Positions 43,100 through 54,999 of a DNA stretch of 64,000 nucleotides are shown here, piece by piece. The notes beneath the pieces are model-generated. The model saw nothing but the letters and a program-made list of their open reading frames with translations, had not been told where the DNA came from and did not search any database. Source of the DNA: Tenrec ecaudatus (taxonomy: Eukaryota; Chordata; Mammalia; Afrosoricida; Tenrecidae). The stretch spans positions 120,015,525 through 120,079,524 of the forward strand of contig NC_134539.1 in NCBI RefSeq assembly GCF_050624435.1, read 5' to 3'. The position numbers and the translations under genes are program-made. Numbering within the stretch: position 1 is the stretch's first letter; each line of letters begins with the position of its first letter.

Positions 43100-43640
43100 A
43101 CGGTCTTCTATGTTTTGTGTAGAGTGTACCAGCATTTTATTGTTAATATACAAATCCCTGTAGTTCGTTGTACTAGCAAAAACATTTTCTTAAACCCTGC
43201 TTGCGTATATCGATTCACTTACACGGCCACTTTACTTTCGGAACTTCCTAAGGGGCTCCGCCAGCTGTCACTATCACCCAATTGCATGGCCGCTTCAGGT
43301 CACGTGGCGGTCCTCCTCTGCACGTGCTACAAGCGGGCGCAGCCGCCGTCTGCGTTTTATCAGTCCTTGATTGTCCTAGGCTTTCTGGTGTTTGCGCTAC
43401 AATGTTGTGGTAATTAGTATTTGTGAACCTGTATCAATAACCTTTTTTGAGAATAAGCAGTAATTAAAAAGAGAAACATAAAAAAGGCAACCCCTCAGTC
43501 ACTAATAATGTTGTAGCTCAATGTAGACTTTACATGCTCCAAGAGAGATAGATGGTTTATGCAGTTTATAATTATATTTATTACGTATCATTCTATAATT
43601 AAGTTTGACAATAAGCATCACCAAGTTCTGCATCAAGAGT
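43100..43640. promoter_or_regulatory. Candidate conserved non-coding element with E-boxes
   Basis: A repeat-free block with two CACGTG E-boxes (near 43301 and 43321) in a GC-rich centre, surrounded by AT-rich words such as GGTAATTAGTATTTG and AGCAGTAATTAAAAAG. Neither a coding frame nor a repeat explains it. Confidence 0.35.
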
Positions 43641-43815
43641 TCTGGCGGCGGTGCGTTTCGCATCGGGCAGCCTTTCCAAGGTTTGCAGTTCAAACCCTGC
43701 GGCTGCTCCGTGGGAGAAAGGTGAGGCTTTCTGCCCCCATAAAGATGGACGGCCTCTGACCCCGCAGCAGCAGGTCTACTCGGTCCTTTCAGGGTGGGTA
43801 GGAGTCCAAACTTCT
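43640..43815 (+). repeat. Afrotherian SINE
   Basis: GCAGTTCAAACCCTGCGGC (B-box-like), GCTCCGTGGGAGAAAGGTG and GGCTTTCTGCCCCCATAAAG are the SINE body on the + strand, and GGTGGGTAGGAGTCC lies in the diverged tail. Confidence 0.7.
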
Positions 43816-44279
43816 GTAGGTTCTGGTGCAGGAGGGGGTGGGGGGCGCACCTCTGTCCTTACCCATCACAAACCGAGGGAGGCAGGTCCTTAGGAGAACC
43901 AGCCTGGCTGACGGCCTCCCAAGAACGAGAGGCCACTTCCAGCTGCTGCTGAGACCAAGCGTCTGTGGCTACACGGCGCAAAGCGAGGGCAGGGAGACAG
44001 GCATGCTCCACGAGGGGTAGGGGTCAGGCCGGGGCGGCTGGCAGCTCACACTGGACCTCCCAGGAGGAAGCAAAGGGAAGGCTCCTAGACCGCGGGGACT
44101 CTGCTCTCCCGGAGGACGGTGCCAGCAGCAGGACCAACCAGGGTCCCGCGGTCTCCCTCCCTGGGCACACTGGCTCGGGCCATATTTGGAGAAGCAATCT
44201 AGAGGTGTCAATGAGGATGTCCTTGGCCTCTTTTTTGTTCCTGCAGGACAGAAAAGCTGGGCTTAATTATATAACCGAG

Positions 44280-45850
44280 AACTAGCGCTCACATTCATGC
44301 CCTCTCCCCTCTCCGTCTAGCTCGAGAGGAAACCTTAAAACACAAACTCTCCCCCCAGCTCCGCGGAAGTCTGCGCGGCCATCCCCAGGCCCACTCCCCA
44401 AACCAGGCTGCGGGGCAGAGCCCACTGGTACAAAGCCCGGGCTGGCCAGCGAGGTCAGCAGGCGACAAGAGCCCAAAGAGGTAGGGGCCGCCCTGTCCAC
44501 ACCCGGGCCCGCCCCAGTGCTGATAGGGACATTCCAAGCACCTGCTCCTCAAACAACGGGAACCAGGCCTCTTACTTTCAAACGTTCCCTATCAGCGCTC
44601 AAAGCCAGGGCCGCCCTCGCCGCGGACTTGAAGGGACACGGAGTCAAACTGGAAAGCGATTTCAGGCCAGCCTGGAGTCAGTGTCCGGCCTCATCACTCA
44701 GGCAGCAAGACGAGCCTGAGCCCACCCCTCCCGGGTGCGTCCGCCGCCGCCACTCTGGGCTCCGAGGAAGGCAGCCCCTCACCTCCTGCCCCTCGGTCCG
44801 ACCACCCCTCCAGCTGCAGTGGGCCCGCGCCCAGCCGCTGGGAACATCGTCGCCCCCTGAGCATCCTGCGCACCTGCCGATCGATCGTCCTGGCCCACTT
44901 CCAGCTGCATCTGCCGCGACTTGAGGAGGTTAGGTGGCACCTGCGGCCCCGAGCAGTCGGACAGGCTTGCCACTCGCCCCACGCGACTCTCGTGGTGTGC
45001 CGTCCACTCGGTCCCAATGCAAAGGGTCTCCAAGGCTGTGTCATCTGCAGACCACCAGCTCCTTTCTCTTGCCCATCTGCACGTGGGTTCAAGGCACTGA
45101 CCTTTCGTCAGCAGCCTCGAGGCCACCAGGGCCCGCCCCCATTTAAATGCTGACATTTAAACTTCCGGTCTCCGGTCACACTGGTCACGTGGAAGTCACT
45201 CACACGCCATGCATGGCCAGTGACTATATACAAACAGTGCGGGTAGGCAGCGGTGGATTTCCATCATTCCAGAAAGGTGCTCTGGCCTGGACACCGGTCC
45301 ACTGCGAGGCTTAGAGGCAGCGGCGCGCGGATAGGGGAGGGCGGCCGAGCCCCACTGACTGCGGCAGCAGGCGCGCTGTTTGGGGCTCCGGATCAGCGGA
45401 CCTCAGACCAATGCACCTGGCCTTCCGGCGCCTCCTTTCGCACGCGGCAGTCGGAGGCGGTGCCCGGCCCAGTCTCCCCTTGGCCGCAGAACAGAGCTGG
45501 CCCTCTAGAGTGCCCGCCAGGGTGCTGTGGCCCTGAGGGCGCCAGCGGGGCAACGAGTGGGAACCGCAGGCTCCCCAGAGGGAGCGACGTCGAGGCGACC
45601 TGGCACGCGGTGGGCGGGTGCGCGGCTTTCCGGAGCTTGGGCCGCGCCCACGTCTAGGAACCTGCCTTTGGAGCCAGAAGTCCTCCGAAAGGCTCCAGCC
45701 GACCTTCCCAGCTCTCTAACGGGGGCCACGCCCCTCGCAGGGTCAGACTTCCCGCCACGAGCCCCACCTTGCACTCCCTTCTTCTGCTCAAAACATCCTT
45801 TCCGGGCTGCTTGGCCCGTCCCTACCTGAAGTCGCTTCAAAAGCCCCTCT
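44280..45850. promoter_or_regulatory. CpG-rich block 2, largest in the window
   Basis: About 1.5 kb with frequent CpG and high GC content, without recognised repeats. Many overlapping frames are open on both strands (135, 132, 139 residues), which is expected for CpG-rich DNA. None gives a known domain. It could be an unmethylated island or a remote promoter. Confidence 0.55.
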
Positions 45851-45892
45851 AGATAGGTGCGCACCCACTGCCTGCCGTTGGTCGGTCCAGAG

Positions 45893-45990
45893 GGGCCCCG
45901 CAGGACAGGGCAGAACTGCCCCATGGGGTTTCCAAGGCTGGCCTTCTCGACGACGCTCTCCTACCCAGCACCTGCCGGCCTGGGGAGGGT
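45893..45990 (-). repeat. SINE fragment
   Basis: GCAGGACAGGGCAGAACTGC then CCCATGGGGTTTCCAAGGC is the reversed SINE tail inside the CpG-rich region. Confidence 0.6.
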
Positions 45991-46189
45991 GCAGCACCCA
46001 CCGCGGGGGAGCGGGCGGCAGGGCACAGGGCAGCTTAGCCATAAAGCAGACTGATGGTGGGGTGGGGGGGGGGGTAGGGCTCTTCACTGGTTCCCATCAT
46101 CGTTCCTTCTGAAGGTCTTGTATTCTCTTTCCGCACTTCAGGGAAGTGGGATTGTTTTTTTACCTATGCTTTTAAAATTTCTTTCCAGA

Positions 46190-46430
46190 TCATCCTTGAC
46201 CTTAACACACGAACTCTGGGCACCCTGGTCCAGGGGACTCGGGAATGCAAATGGTGCTGCGGCGGCCCCACGGGCCGACCCCCGACGCCGGGCGAGGCCG
46301 GGAAAGGCAATCTCTAGACACACAAGCAAAAGCCGTTAGATCAGGCCTCCTCCGGCCCTCACCGAGGCTCGCCCTGTCCTCCACCACGGGGCAGGGAATG
46401 AGGCGCCGCGATACAGCTGATGGACAAATC
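46190..46430. promoter_or_regulatory. CpG-rich block 3
   Basis: A short CpG cluster (GCGGCGGCCCCACGGGCC, CCCCGACGCCGGGCGAGG, AGGCGCCGCG) between AT-rich stretches. Its function is unknown. Confidence 0.4.
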
Positions 46431-46652
46431 GAATATATACAGGCCAGCAGGGCGCGATGGGTCCCTGGACTGGAAAGAGAATTACTTAAGGAACGTACCC
46501 AATTACTGGCAATTATTTTAAAAAACGTTATGAAGACAAAGAAGATGAGGTTAACCTAAAAAAAAACCACGCAAACATAATCCTAGTGTAACTGCCCCTG
46601 GTAAACAAACACCCAAACAGGAAAAACACTAAGATGCAGAAACCGCTCTTCC

Positions 46653-46666
46653 GCAGCAGGGGGCGG
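46653..46666 (+). promoter_or_regulatory. CTCF-like motif
   Basis: GCAGCAGGGGGCGG fits the CTCF core consensus CCASYAGRKGGCRS at 13 of 14 positions. It lies between CpG-rich blocks. Occupancy is unknown. Confidence 0.35.
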
Positions 46667-47089
46667 GGGGCTCAGATCTTCGACCTGCACTCGGGGACCC
46701 CTGTGCAGTTTTGCCGAGACCGCATGTGTGTGCCTGGCCCAGGACAGGCGGGGCTTGGCATTGTCTCGCTGCACCCACAGAACGACGGCTCACCCTGAAG
46801 GTGTCCCCCGGTTTATAACTGGTCACTTTAGGATACCACTGAGCCCCAGACTCAGGTCCCTTCGATCAGAGGGGAGGCACGAAGGGCCTGGGGCAGACAG
46901 ACGGAGAGCAGGGATTTGAAGAGGAGACCATTTTTCTCAACTGGCCGGCGCTGGCTCCCGCGGCTTCTAGTAGCCATCAGCGGGAAGCGGACCCCAGTGG
47001 CGTTCAACAAAGGGTCCTGGTTAGTGACCCCCGAGAGAAGGCTAGGCTGGCCAGGGGTGGGGAACCACACCAGGAGGGTGCCCGATGAA

Positions 47090-47445
47090 GGCATTTCAGG
47101 CAGCGAGCGCGTGTGACAGCCGGAGCGGGAGCGTGGAGGGCGAATTACATGCAATCTAGCAGCCGGGAGCGAGCGAGCGAGCGGTGGGGGCCAGGGCGGA
47201 GGGGAGGTGTCACGTTCTATTTACCCGCCATCTTTCATCGGAATATCTCCCCGCACATCCCACGCGACAGCTCTTTCATCCTCCCAGAGGAGCATGCTGA
47301 TTTGAAAGGTTCCCTGGGGAGCAAGAAATAAACCCGGATCAAGCTCGCCCCGACCTTCTCCCCGCTTCCTTTGTTGCGAAGACACTGGCACAGGCCACCG
47401 CGACCGCGAGCCAGTGCAATGCCAGTTCCCTTTCAGTTCAACTTG
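47090..47445 (+). promoter_or_regulatory. CpG-rich block 4 ending at a strong splice-donor sequence
   Basis: CpG-rich sequence with GAGCGAGCGAGCGAGCGG is followed at 47446 by GTAAGTAAG after CAACTTG, a near-ideal 5' splice site. A CpG-island first exon of a non-coding transcript on the + strand would look like this. No acceptor or transcript is known to me. Confidence 0.3.
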
Positions 47446-47884
47446 GTAAGTAAGCTGTACACACAAGCACCCCCCGCAGCATTATCCCTGAAGGTGACTG
47501 CGGCAAACCATCTCCAGGGCCACCAGCGGGGGATTTGCTTGGTTATAGATGACACAGGCCCACAGCGAACACTTAAAACAAGCAATCAAAATATCCTAGT
47601 GAAAACGGGCACCTAGTGTGGTGTTAATGCTAAAATCCAAGCTCAGTGTTGGGGGCAAGAAGTGGGTACAATTGCACAGTTGATGGTTTTAAGGAAGGGC
47701 GAGTAAAAATTTCAAACGGCCCAGAAGCAGTGCCCAAACCGTCCTGGGCCCGGCTCCTGGTGAGACCCCCAGGTGCTACTGGCCCACCTGCTCCAAGGCT
47801 GGGTCGGAGTCCCACAATGTTCGCGGACGTGGTTATTTCTGGGCAGGAGGGTTCCTGGCGGGGTCTTGTTTTCATTCTTTCTAC

Positions 47885-48360
47885 TTTTCTGTTTAGCCAC
47901 TTCCCTGTAATTAACTTTTAGAGTGACAATAAATTAAGATCAGAATTCGGTCTCTGACGGGGGCATTCCGGGTGGGGCCTCCCTCCCAGTCGGAGTGGCG
48001 TCACGGGAAAGAGACTGCTCCAAGTAGGCCGACACGGAGGGAGCTGCTGGCGGCCGGAGCCAGGGCTCTGCATGGAGACCCTGCACCATGGGTCGGAACT
48101 CATTTAAAATCCAGCACCAGCTACCACAATGTAAAGTATTAGTTTTATTAAAATGCAAATCAATCAACTAATCTGTCTTTCTAGTAACAGTTGAATTGCA
48201 GTACCCGTGTCAATTAAAATAGTTTCCAATTTATTCTTGGCTGGAAGGAGAGTGGTCTTCTGAATTTTAAAATGAGAGCCTCCCTTTTATGGAACACTTC
48301 TGGCCCTTCCCTTCTTTCTCATCTCTCCTGTCTGTAAGTCACTTTAATTAAGCATGCTGG
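47885..48360. promoter_or_regulatory. Candidate conserved non-coding element with octamer motif
   Basis: Two AT-rich pieces flank a GC-rich centre. At 48153-48160 there is a perfect octamer ATGCAAAT followed by CAATCAACTAATC, and at 48342 CTTTAATTAAGC. No repeat explains the block. Confidence 0.35.
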
Positions 48361-51300
48361 ACTCCAAATATTCTGAAGTACTCGCTTGTGCACCTCCCCT
48401 CCCTCCAACAGACAGAGCGATCAGGACAGGGACGCTGTCTGTTCAGTGGAGGAGCACCAGGCTCTGGGAAAGCTCGCTGTTGGAGGTTACTGACTTGCTG
48501 AGTGGGGTGCAGCACCTGGATCCCCGGGCTATGTGGACGGGGCTAGGTGTTCTGCATTTTGACAGCAATGTGGGAGAATCTGCTCTTTCTGTTGGCTGAT
48601 CTTTGAGGTAACTGGAGACACAGGGAATCGGATGCTTCCCTGACAGCCAAGCCCAAGAGCAAACTACCAGGGAAGGGAGAACAAGCCATAAGGCGCCAAG
48701 GGCCGAGACCTCTGGCGGTACGGCGCCCCCTCTGCCGGTACAGACTGTGACCCCAGTCACATCAGGATGCTCCTTCTGTGGAGTCCAGCCTCAGGGCACC
48801 ACAGCGGCCCCCAAGCAGAGGCAGAGAGGGGCCCTGGACACAAACACAGTCACATAGTGTTGGCACCTACCATCTCCTATCAAAGCCCAACGTCAAAACC
48901 AAGGTCTGACTAGCAGTGGAGCCTCGCTCAGCTGGCTGCATCAGCGTGGCCTGGGGCCACCTCAGAGTAAAGGTCTGGGCACAGTGGTCACTGCGCAGTG
49001 ACCACCCCAGCCAAGCAATCCCTGAGAGGGCTTTGGAGGAAAAATAAGGGAATGGCTTCCACCAGCTAGATTTATAGCAGACGTCATCTCAATAGAGCGT
49101 GCAGGGATGGTGAGGCTGGAACAGGACTCTCGGGAAATCGCCACGGGGCACAGAAGTCTGTATTTAGTCCCTCCGCACCCAAAGAAAATCCCAGGCCCCA
49201 AAGCACCCTGAGAAACCGCTGACCGTCCACCCGGAGCGGCATGCTGCTCTCCAATGCCTCCCTCCCTGAGACCACACACTCCTGTCCACCTGCCGGCTGT
49301 AGAGCTGTGGTTACATCACTGAGTGCCAGGGCCGAGCTGGGTGGCCCAGGCTGCTGAAGAAGCCAGGCGGTGGGGGCAGTGACAACACTCTTTATTGGTG
49401 ACGCGAAGGCCCAGGGCCACTCTCGCGGCTGAAGGCCTCCTAAGCTGTACGTGTGCACGTGCGGAGTGGTCTGCCACAGCACCTTCCGGGAATCCAGCTC
49501 AAGCCCATCTGCGCTGCAGGAGCCACAGGGCGCGGGCCCAACCGCCACGCTGGGAAGAGGTGGGTGACTTCAGTCCCCTTGGTTGTCGCCAGGAGGGTTG
49601 AGTCTGCCAAAAAGGGAGCGGTACAGCTCTGTCCTACAAGACAAAGAGCACAGACTGGTTACACACGGCCAACTTTCTCACATGCACAAGAAAGCAAGGA
49701 GCCCCAAAGCCCCAGTCGGTGTCTTCCGTGGGAAACACAGCCGAGTAATTAGAGGCACTTTCCACAGCGAGTCTTCCTGCAGGAGCAGGAAGGGGAGAGG
49801 GGCCCAAGGAAGGCAGCGGCGGGCGGGCGGGTGGGCGGCCGGGGCATGTGGCTGGATGCCCTGTCTCCAGGGAACGGCTCTCCCCCACTTTGCCCTTTCC
49901 AGACGGGCTCTCCACGTAGAAAACAAGATTGAGTATTCTAATAGGATGCATGAGATTGCCATGAGACGAGGAGGAGTCAATCAGACATGGGATGTAGGGG
50001 ATATAATTTCGTTTTCATACATTTCTTTGGTCTTGGCAGTACTTGAAAAACAATGAAAATGACCCAGCAACAAGATTCCAATTAAGGACCCGCGTACAGC
50101 TGAGCGGAGGCAGGCTCCGCCCCACGCTCAGCGCAGGTGTCTAGTCTCAATCTAACAGATCATTCGATGGGCCAATGTGATTATACAAAGCACAAACATG
50201 CCAGGGTCCTGGGCCTCTAAAAGGTAGCCAATCGCTTCCAGAGTGGCTGCCGCAACTGAAGCCAGTGTGGGCGAGACAGCTGCTAAGGGCCAGAGAAGCG
50301 AGCAGTGGGCAAGATGAGCCCATGCCCTGTGGCACAGGGCAGATCACTCTGGATGAGGCTCGAGGTGCCACGGTGTCCCAAACCCATGTGCAGTGCCGCC
50401 CGACGGGCGCGTCCTCCGCACACACAGAGGCCTGCCAGCCGTGCTGGTGGGGCACCGCAGGGCCCAGGGCAGGGTGGGGTAAAAGCTGCCCTGGTTCACA
50501 TGCTCCACAGTGCCTGTCACCTTGTTCAGAAAGCAGCTTCTCAAGACCTGTCACAGCTTGAGTGAATCTGCCTGACAGTAAAATCCACCCTCTCCCCAAC
50601 CACCCGACAGCTCTCAGGTTCAGTACATCAGACATCAACACCCAAATGCTTGTCAGTCTTCTGCAGAAGTCCCCTGCTAAGAGCTGTGGGCTAGAACAGT
50701 GACCATGACGGAGAGCCTAGCAAGAGGAAGAGCTGCTCACAACTTCCTAAGTAAAACTCAAAGTCACCCCGGAGCCAAGGAGACACAATCTTTGGGAGGA
50801 GCCACAGACTAGTCCAACTCGGCAGGCCGCCGGTGGAGGCAGTCCACCCCTGGGCCCTGGCCGTCTCCTCTGTTCCTCTCCAGGAATGTCTGTCGGCCTC
50901 GCCCTCTGCCAGGAAATGGGTGACCACACCTGTGACAAGGCCACTTCCCACCCCTGCTCCAGCTCACCCGCGACTGCGGGACCCTACCTAGTCTTCGCCC
51001 CGTCCCACGCCTCTTTGCCCACAACACCCTTACCGTGTCGACAAAACTATTAAATGGCATTAAGGGAGAGTCGCCATGACAAAAAGGGCAGTGGGACTTT
51101 GAGACTCCCAGTGAGGAGCAGGGGCGGGGGCTGTGTGGCCCCACCATCGCCATGCCAGCTCACACCAGCCCCCAGTCCGGACCCCTGGGCGAGTGCTTCC
51201 AGCCACCTCGGGGCGCTGGGCCGCAGGCAGCACTGTCCGCGCAGAGGGAGATGCTGAAGCCCGTGTTTTGATAGAACATCATTTCACACTCAGGTGGGCA

Positions 51301-52140
51301 AAGCTGACAAACATATGCAGCTGTTTGCAGCAAAGCGACTCGGAAAGCTACGTGGTCTGGCGCTTCCCTTTTTTTTAAACGAGGAGAAAATGAATGAGGA
51401 ATTATTCCCATCTAAAAGCCCCAAAGTCATTTCAACCTCTCCCACCAACCAGGGGACAAGTGGTGGGGTCTACCCCCAAGGCTGACAGCCCTCCACATCC
51501 CACCCTCCAGGGTCCCCCGTGGCTCTCACTGGGAATATGGCTGCAGCAGCAGCGCCACCCCAACCTTTTCTCCCTCCACTCCCACCTCCTGTTCCCCCAC
51601 CCCCGTCCTAACCCTGTAAGCAAACCAAACAGACCTCTCTGGGGTGAAGGCGTGTGCACCCCACCCTTGGGCTGAGACTCCCTCAGTCCTCCTCTATCCT
51701 TCAGGAGGCCCCACCAGGGCAGGCTGGACCCCTGATAGCGGAAGGTCTCAGGTGACCTGCTCAGTCGCTCAGCTCCGCTACACATCTTGGAAAGCACTGG
51801 ATAAAGCCAGGTCCCTCGCAGCCCTGCTGGAGGAACCCAAGGGCACTGGCATCCACAGGCCACACCGACATAACACCCTCATCATTTAAATCCCACACTG
51901 AGGCTGAGCATGCTACCTCATCCTTTTCTGCTTCAATTTGCCTTCCCATTTGACTTTTCCCTACAGGATGTTGTCCCAGTAGGCTTGAATGTCTTTTTAT
52001 TGAGCGCCCTGTCACCCCTTCTTGGCTACAAAAAGCTAGAAATGCTTTTCAATAAAAACTGAAATAAAATAAAATTTAATTTCTCAAAACTCCCAGGTTC
52101 TAAATAGTAGAGGAAAAAGAACTTCTTTCAGAGTGGGTTA
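48361..52140. other. Single-copy intergenic sequence, no gene recognised
   Basis: GC-rich, repeat-poor sequence with many chance frames on both strands. The part from 49905 to 50095 is AT-richer, has AGGATGCATGAGATTGCC and GGATATAATTTCG, and may be a further conserved element. No CpG island of comparable strength is present. Confidence 0.45.
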
Positions 52141-52370
52141 TCATTGCAGCTCTGGTTAACGTAAACTGGGGGTATATATATAACAGCAATACTATACAGG
52201 GCTTTACCGTTCTGATGAACTAGAGCTACGTAAATGCTATTGGAAATGCATTTCTTAATGAAATAAATGAAGCTTCCCTCCCTTGTTTCTGCATCTGCAG
52301 GAAAGCCTGACTCCTGAAGGCAGCAGCCCCTCCTGGCTCGTGTTTCCTGCAGACACAGCCTTGCTCCCAT

Positions 52371-52682
52371 GAACCAGGGGGGGAGTTGGGGGTGGGGTTG
52401 TGGTAGAGGTGAACCAGGGGGGGGAGTTGGGGGTGGGGTTGTGGTAGAGGTGAACCAGGGGGGAAGTTGGGGGTGGGGTTGTGGTAGAGGTGAACCAGGG
52501 GGGGAGTTGGGGGTGGGGTTGTGGTAGAGGTGAACCAGGGGGGGAGTTGGGGGTGGGGTTGTGGTAGAGGTGAACCAGGGGGGGAGTTGGGGGTGGGGTT
52601 GTGGTAGAGGTGAACCAGGGGGGGAGTTGGGGGTGGGGTTGTGGTAGAGGTGAACCAGGGGGGGGTTGGGGGTGGGGTTGTG
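52371..52682 (+). repeat. 40-bp G-rich minisatellite, about 7.8 units
   Basis: Units begin GAACCAGGGG at 52371, 52411, 52452, 52492, 52532, 52572, 52612 and 52652. The period is 40 bp (one 41), and the last unit is partial. Each unit contains several G-runs (GGGGGGGAGTTGGGGGTGGG-like) and GGTTGTGGTAGAGGT. Units differ by one or two bases. A 186-residue minus-strand frame rich in Pro, Thr and Asn comes only from this repeat. Confidence 0.97.
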
Positions 52683-53629
52683 CGTCACTCAATTCTTGTC
52701 ATTCCTTTCTGAATTACATGTCCAAAAACAAAACAAAATCACGGTGATTGACCACCAAAAATGACTTTTACTGATCTACCACTGACAACTCAATTAGGTT
52801 CTCCTGTAATTTTGTTGAAAACAAAGACCCGGAAATCCGATGAGCTGAAAGGGGTTTGCCATCCAGGCCTTAGTCAATCCCTTTCTCCAGCCAGCGCCTG
52901 AAGGTCAGAGGTGCCTGAGAGCCTGAGCTTCTCCGGAGCCAGGCCAATCAATGGCCCACCTTGGGTAGAGTGGGCACAGGGGAGCCCCAGCATCTCCAGG
53001 AGACCAACCTGAGCAAAGAGCACACACCTGGAAATGGGTTCCCAGGTCTCCTTTCGCTCTGAAGAGCCCAGAATACCCCCAAGGTGTAAGGGAGGCCTGG
53101 GGGTCACCCCAAACCCAGACAGACACTAGATCTGGCCAGGTCAAAGCACCTGAGAACAAAGCCCATCCGTCTCCCTCACCCAATCCCCAAAACAAGGAAC
53201 ACCTCAAACCAGGTAACAACAAGGCACCAAGGGCCTGAGTCAGCTGCTTCCCAGCATGGAGCGCTCCCCCCACAGGGGTCCAGCCACGCAGAGCAGCTAA
53301 CCCATCAATCCTCAGTTTAACCTTGTCTCCATCCGATTCTCCAGGGTAAGTGTGTAGTTTAATACTTGAGGTCCCCTTAAGGCTACGCATAATGAACTTG
53401 ATGTTTTTTGTTTTTAATACATAATCCTTCCCCGCTGTCACGTGAAGAACCAAGATGTCCGTCACAGAGCTAGCGGCAAGCTTCCCCACCCCTCTGGCTC
53501 CAGGCCAGCTGGACGCTCACCTAGAAGAGGCAATTGTGGCAGCCTCCGCAGGAGCGCGACCTACAGAGTAATTAACAGCATGCAGACCCGAGGTAGAAGG
53601 TCGATCACAGGGGCCCTTCCTTGAATTAA

Positions 53630-53830
53630 AATTTAACCTACCCTTTATTACAACCTACAAAAGCAAGTAATGAGCACTAACATTTTTATTTCTTTTAAAC
53701 TGTCATTTCGGCTGTAGAGGGGATAATTACCTATCTTTACTGTAGTGCAATTTTATAACCCTTAGTGAGGCATTTTCTAATTTAATATTTTTACTATATT
53801 ATCATAAAACCTGTTTCTGGAAAAAAAAAG
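53630..53830. promoter_or_regulatory. Candidate conserved non-coding element
   Basis: AT-rich and repeat-free: GAATTAAAATTTAACC, GGGGATAATTACCTATC, CTAATTTAATATTTTTAC. It is surrounded by GC-richer DNA. Confidence 0.3.
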
Positions 53831-53864
53831 ATCATGGTTAGCAGCCATTTTCTATAAAGGAAGG

Positions 53865-53935
53865 CGCGCGCGTGTCTGTGTGTGAGGGGGCGTGTCTGTG
53901 TGTGGGCGTGTGTGTAAGGGCCAGGGGTCCGTGGG
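53865..53935 (+). repeat. GT-rich simple repeat
   Basis: GCGCGCGCGTGTCTGTGTGT followed by two more interrupted GTGT tracts, with some alternating purine-pyrimidine stretches. Confidence 0.85.
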
Positions 53936-54889
53936 GGAGAGGGAAATGGCCGTGGTGAGTGGAGGGGAGGCTGTCAGGGCTCTGGATGAGAAAAGGCTGT
54001 GGGTGCACAAGCGATGTGTCTCCACATGTGTGCCCCCACACAGATCATTGTCTTGCATGATGGTGGTTGGGCAAACAGTGCAAAAGAGCATATTAAACCT
54101 GCAAACGATCTGTGTGGGGCTTTCAATTTGCTAGGTCAGTAGCCTGCAGCATCGGGACACCGGAGCAACTGTGCCCTCTGCTCTCCAGAACGAGGCACTC
54201 CTCCTCCTTCTCCTCTTCCTCCTCCCTCCGAGGCAGGCAGCAATCCCGAGCTCCCTAGAGAGACCTGCATGGCTTCCAAAAGCACATCATAACCTCAAAG
54301 CAAGGATGATACGCCGGGGCTATGAGTCGGCCTGCCGAGTGTGCTGGTGGACACAACCCTGCCACTTGCCCAAGGAAAACTACATATCATGTTCCCTTGA
54401 AAAAACTGCTCCTTCGTTTGTCACTAGTGTGTGTGGGTGTGTGTGTGTCTAAATACACAAGGCATCCCACAAGGCATCTTGATCCTTCTTGCCTTTCCAA
54501 TCCTCTACCTCTCTGTCTGCCCTGCACCTAGGGTGGCAAGAATGTCACCCGGTCCCTCACACACACAGAGAGGAAGTCGGAGGACGGTGGCGATACCAGC
54601 ACTGCCCGTCTGGCAGGGCTGTGCTCCCATGAGTCCTTGGATCACATCAGTAAGGAAACTGCCCACGACAATGCGCCGGGCGTCAACAGTGATCGACGCC
54701 CCTGCCCTCTTCCACAGGCCTAACTTTTGGCCACAGTTCACTAAGACTGTTGAAGCTTATGGACATGTACTAGGTTAGGTGTTGGTCCCTGGCCTTGAAA
54801 TGTAATACAAGGTAAAATGAATAACCAGCGATGATCTGACTGCCTCCTTGAACTTTGTTAGATTTTTGTAGATGACCACAAAGACACGG

Positions 54890-54925
54890 CAGCGGGGGTG
54901 GGGAGGGTGGAGGGTGGGGGGTGCT
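54890..54925 (+). repeat. G-rich tract with G-quadruplex potential
   Basis: GCGGGGGTGGGGAGGGTGG continues into AGGGTGGGGGG. At least five G-runs of three or more are separated by single bases. Confidence 0.8.
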
Positions 54926-54999
54926 GTGACTGTGAGGCCTTGGGGAAAATCTGTCTCGGGTGGCAGTTCCCCTCGGGACATAGGGACATCCTTCCTCAT

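Noticed and set aside
48719-48740. CTCF-like sequence GGCGCCCCCTCTGCC
   Set aside because: The key bases after the CCCCCT core do not fit the consensus.
52371-52682. CRISPR-like array
   Set aside because: Units are directly tandem without unique spacers, so it is a minisatellite.
52128-52692. 145- and 186-residue Pro/Thr-rich minus-strand frames
   Set aside because: Both are produced by the 40-bp minisatellite read in different registers. Two overlapping frames giving similar peptides shows it is the repeat, not selection.
52905-53489. 194-residue minus-strand frame
   Set aside because: No family resemblance, low-complexity stretches and no exon signals. I compared it with AATF, which would be expected on this strand, and found no match.
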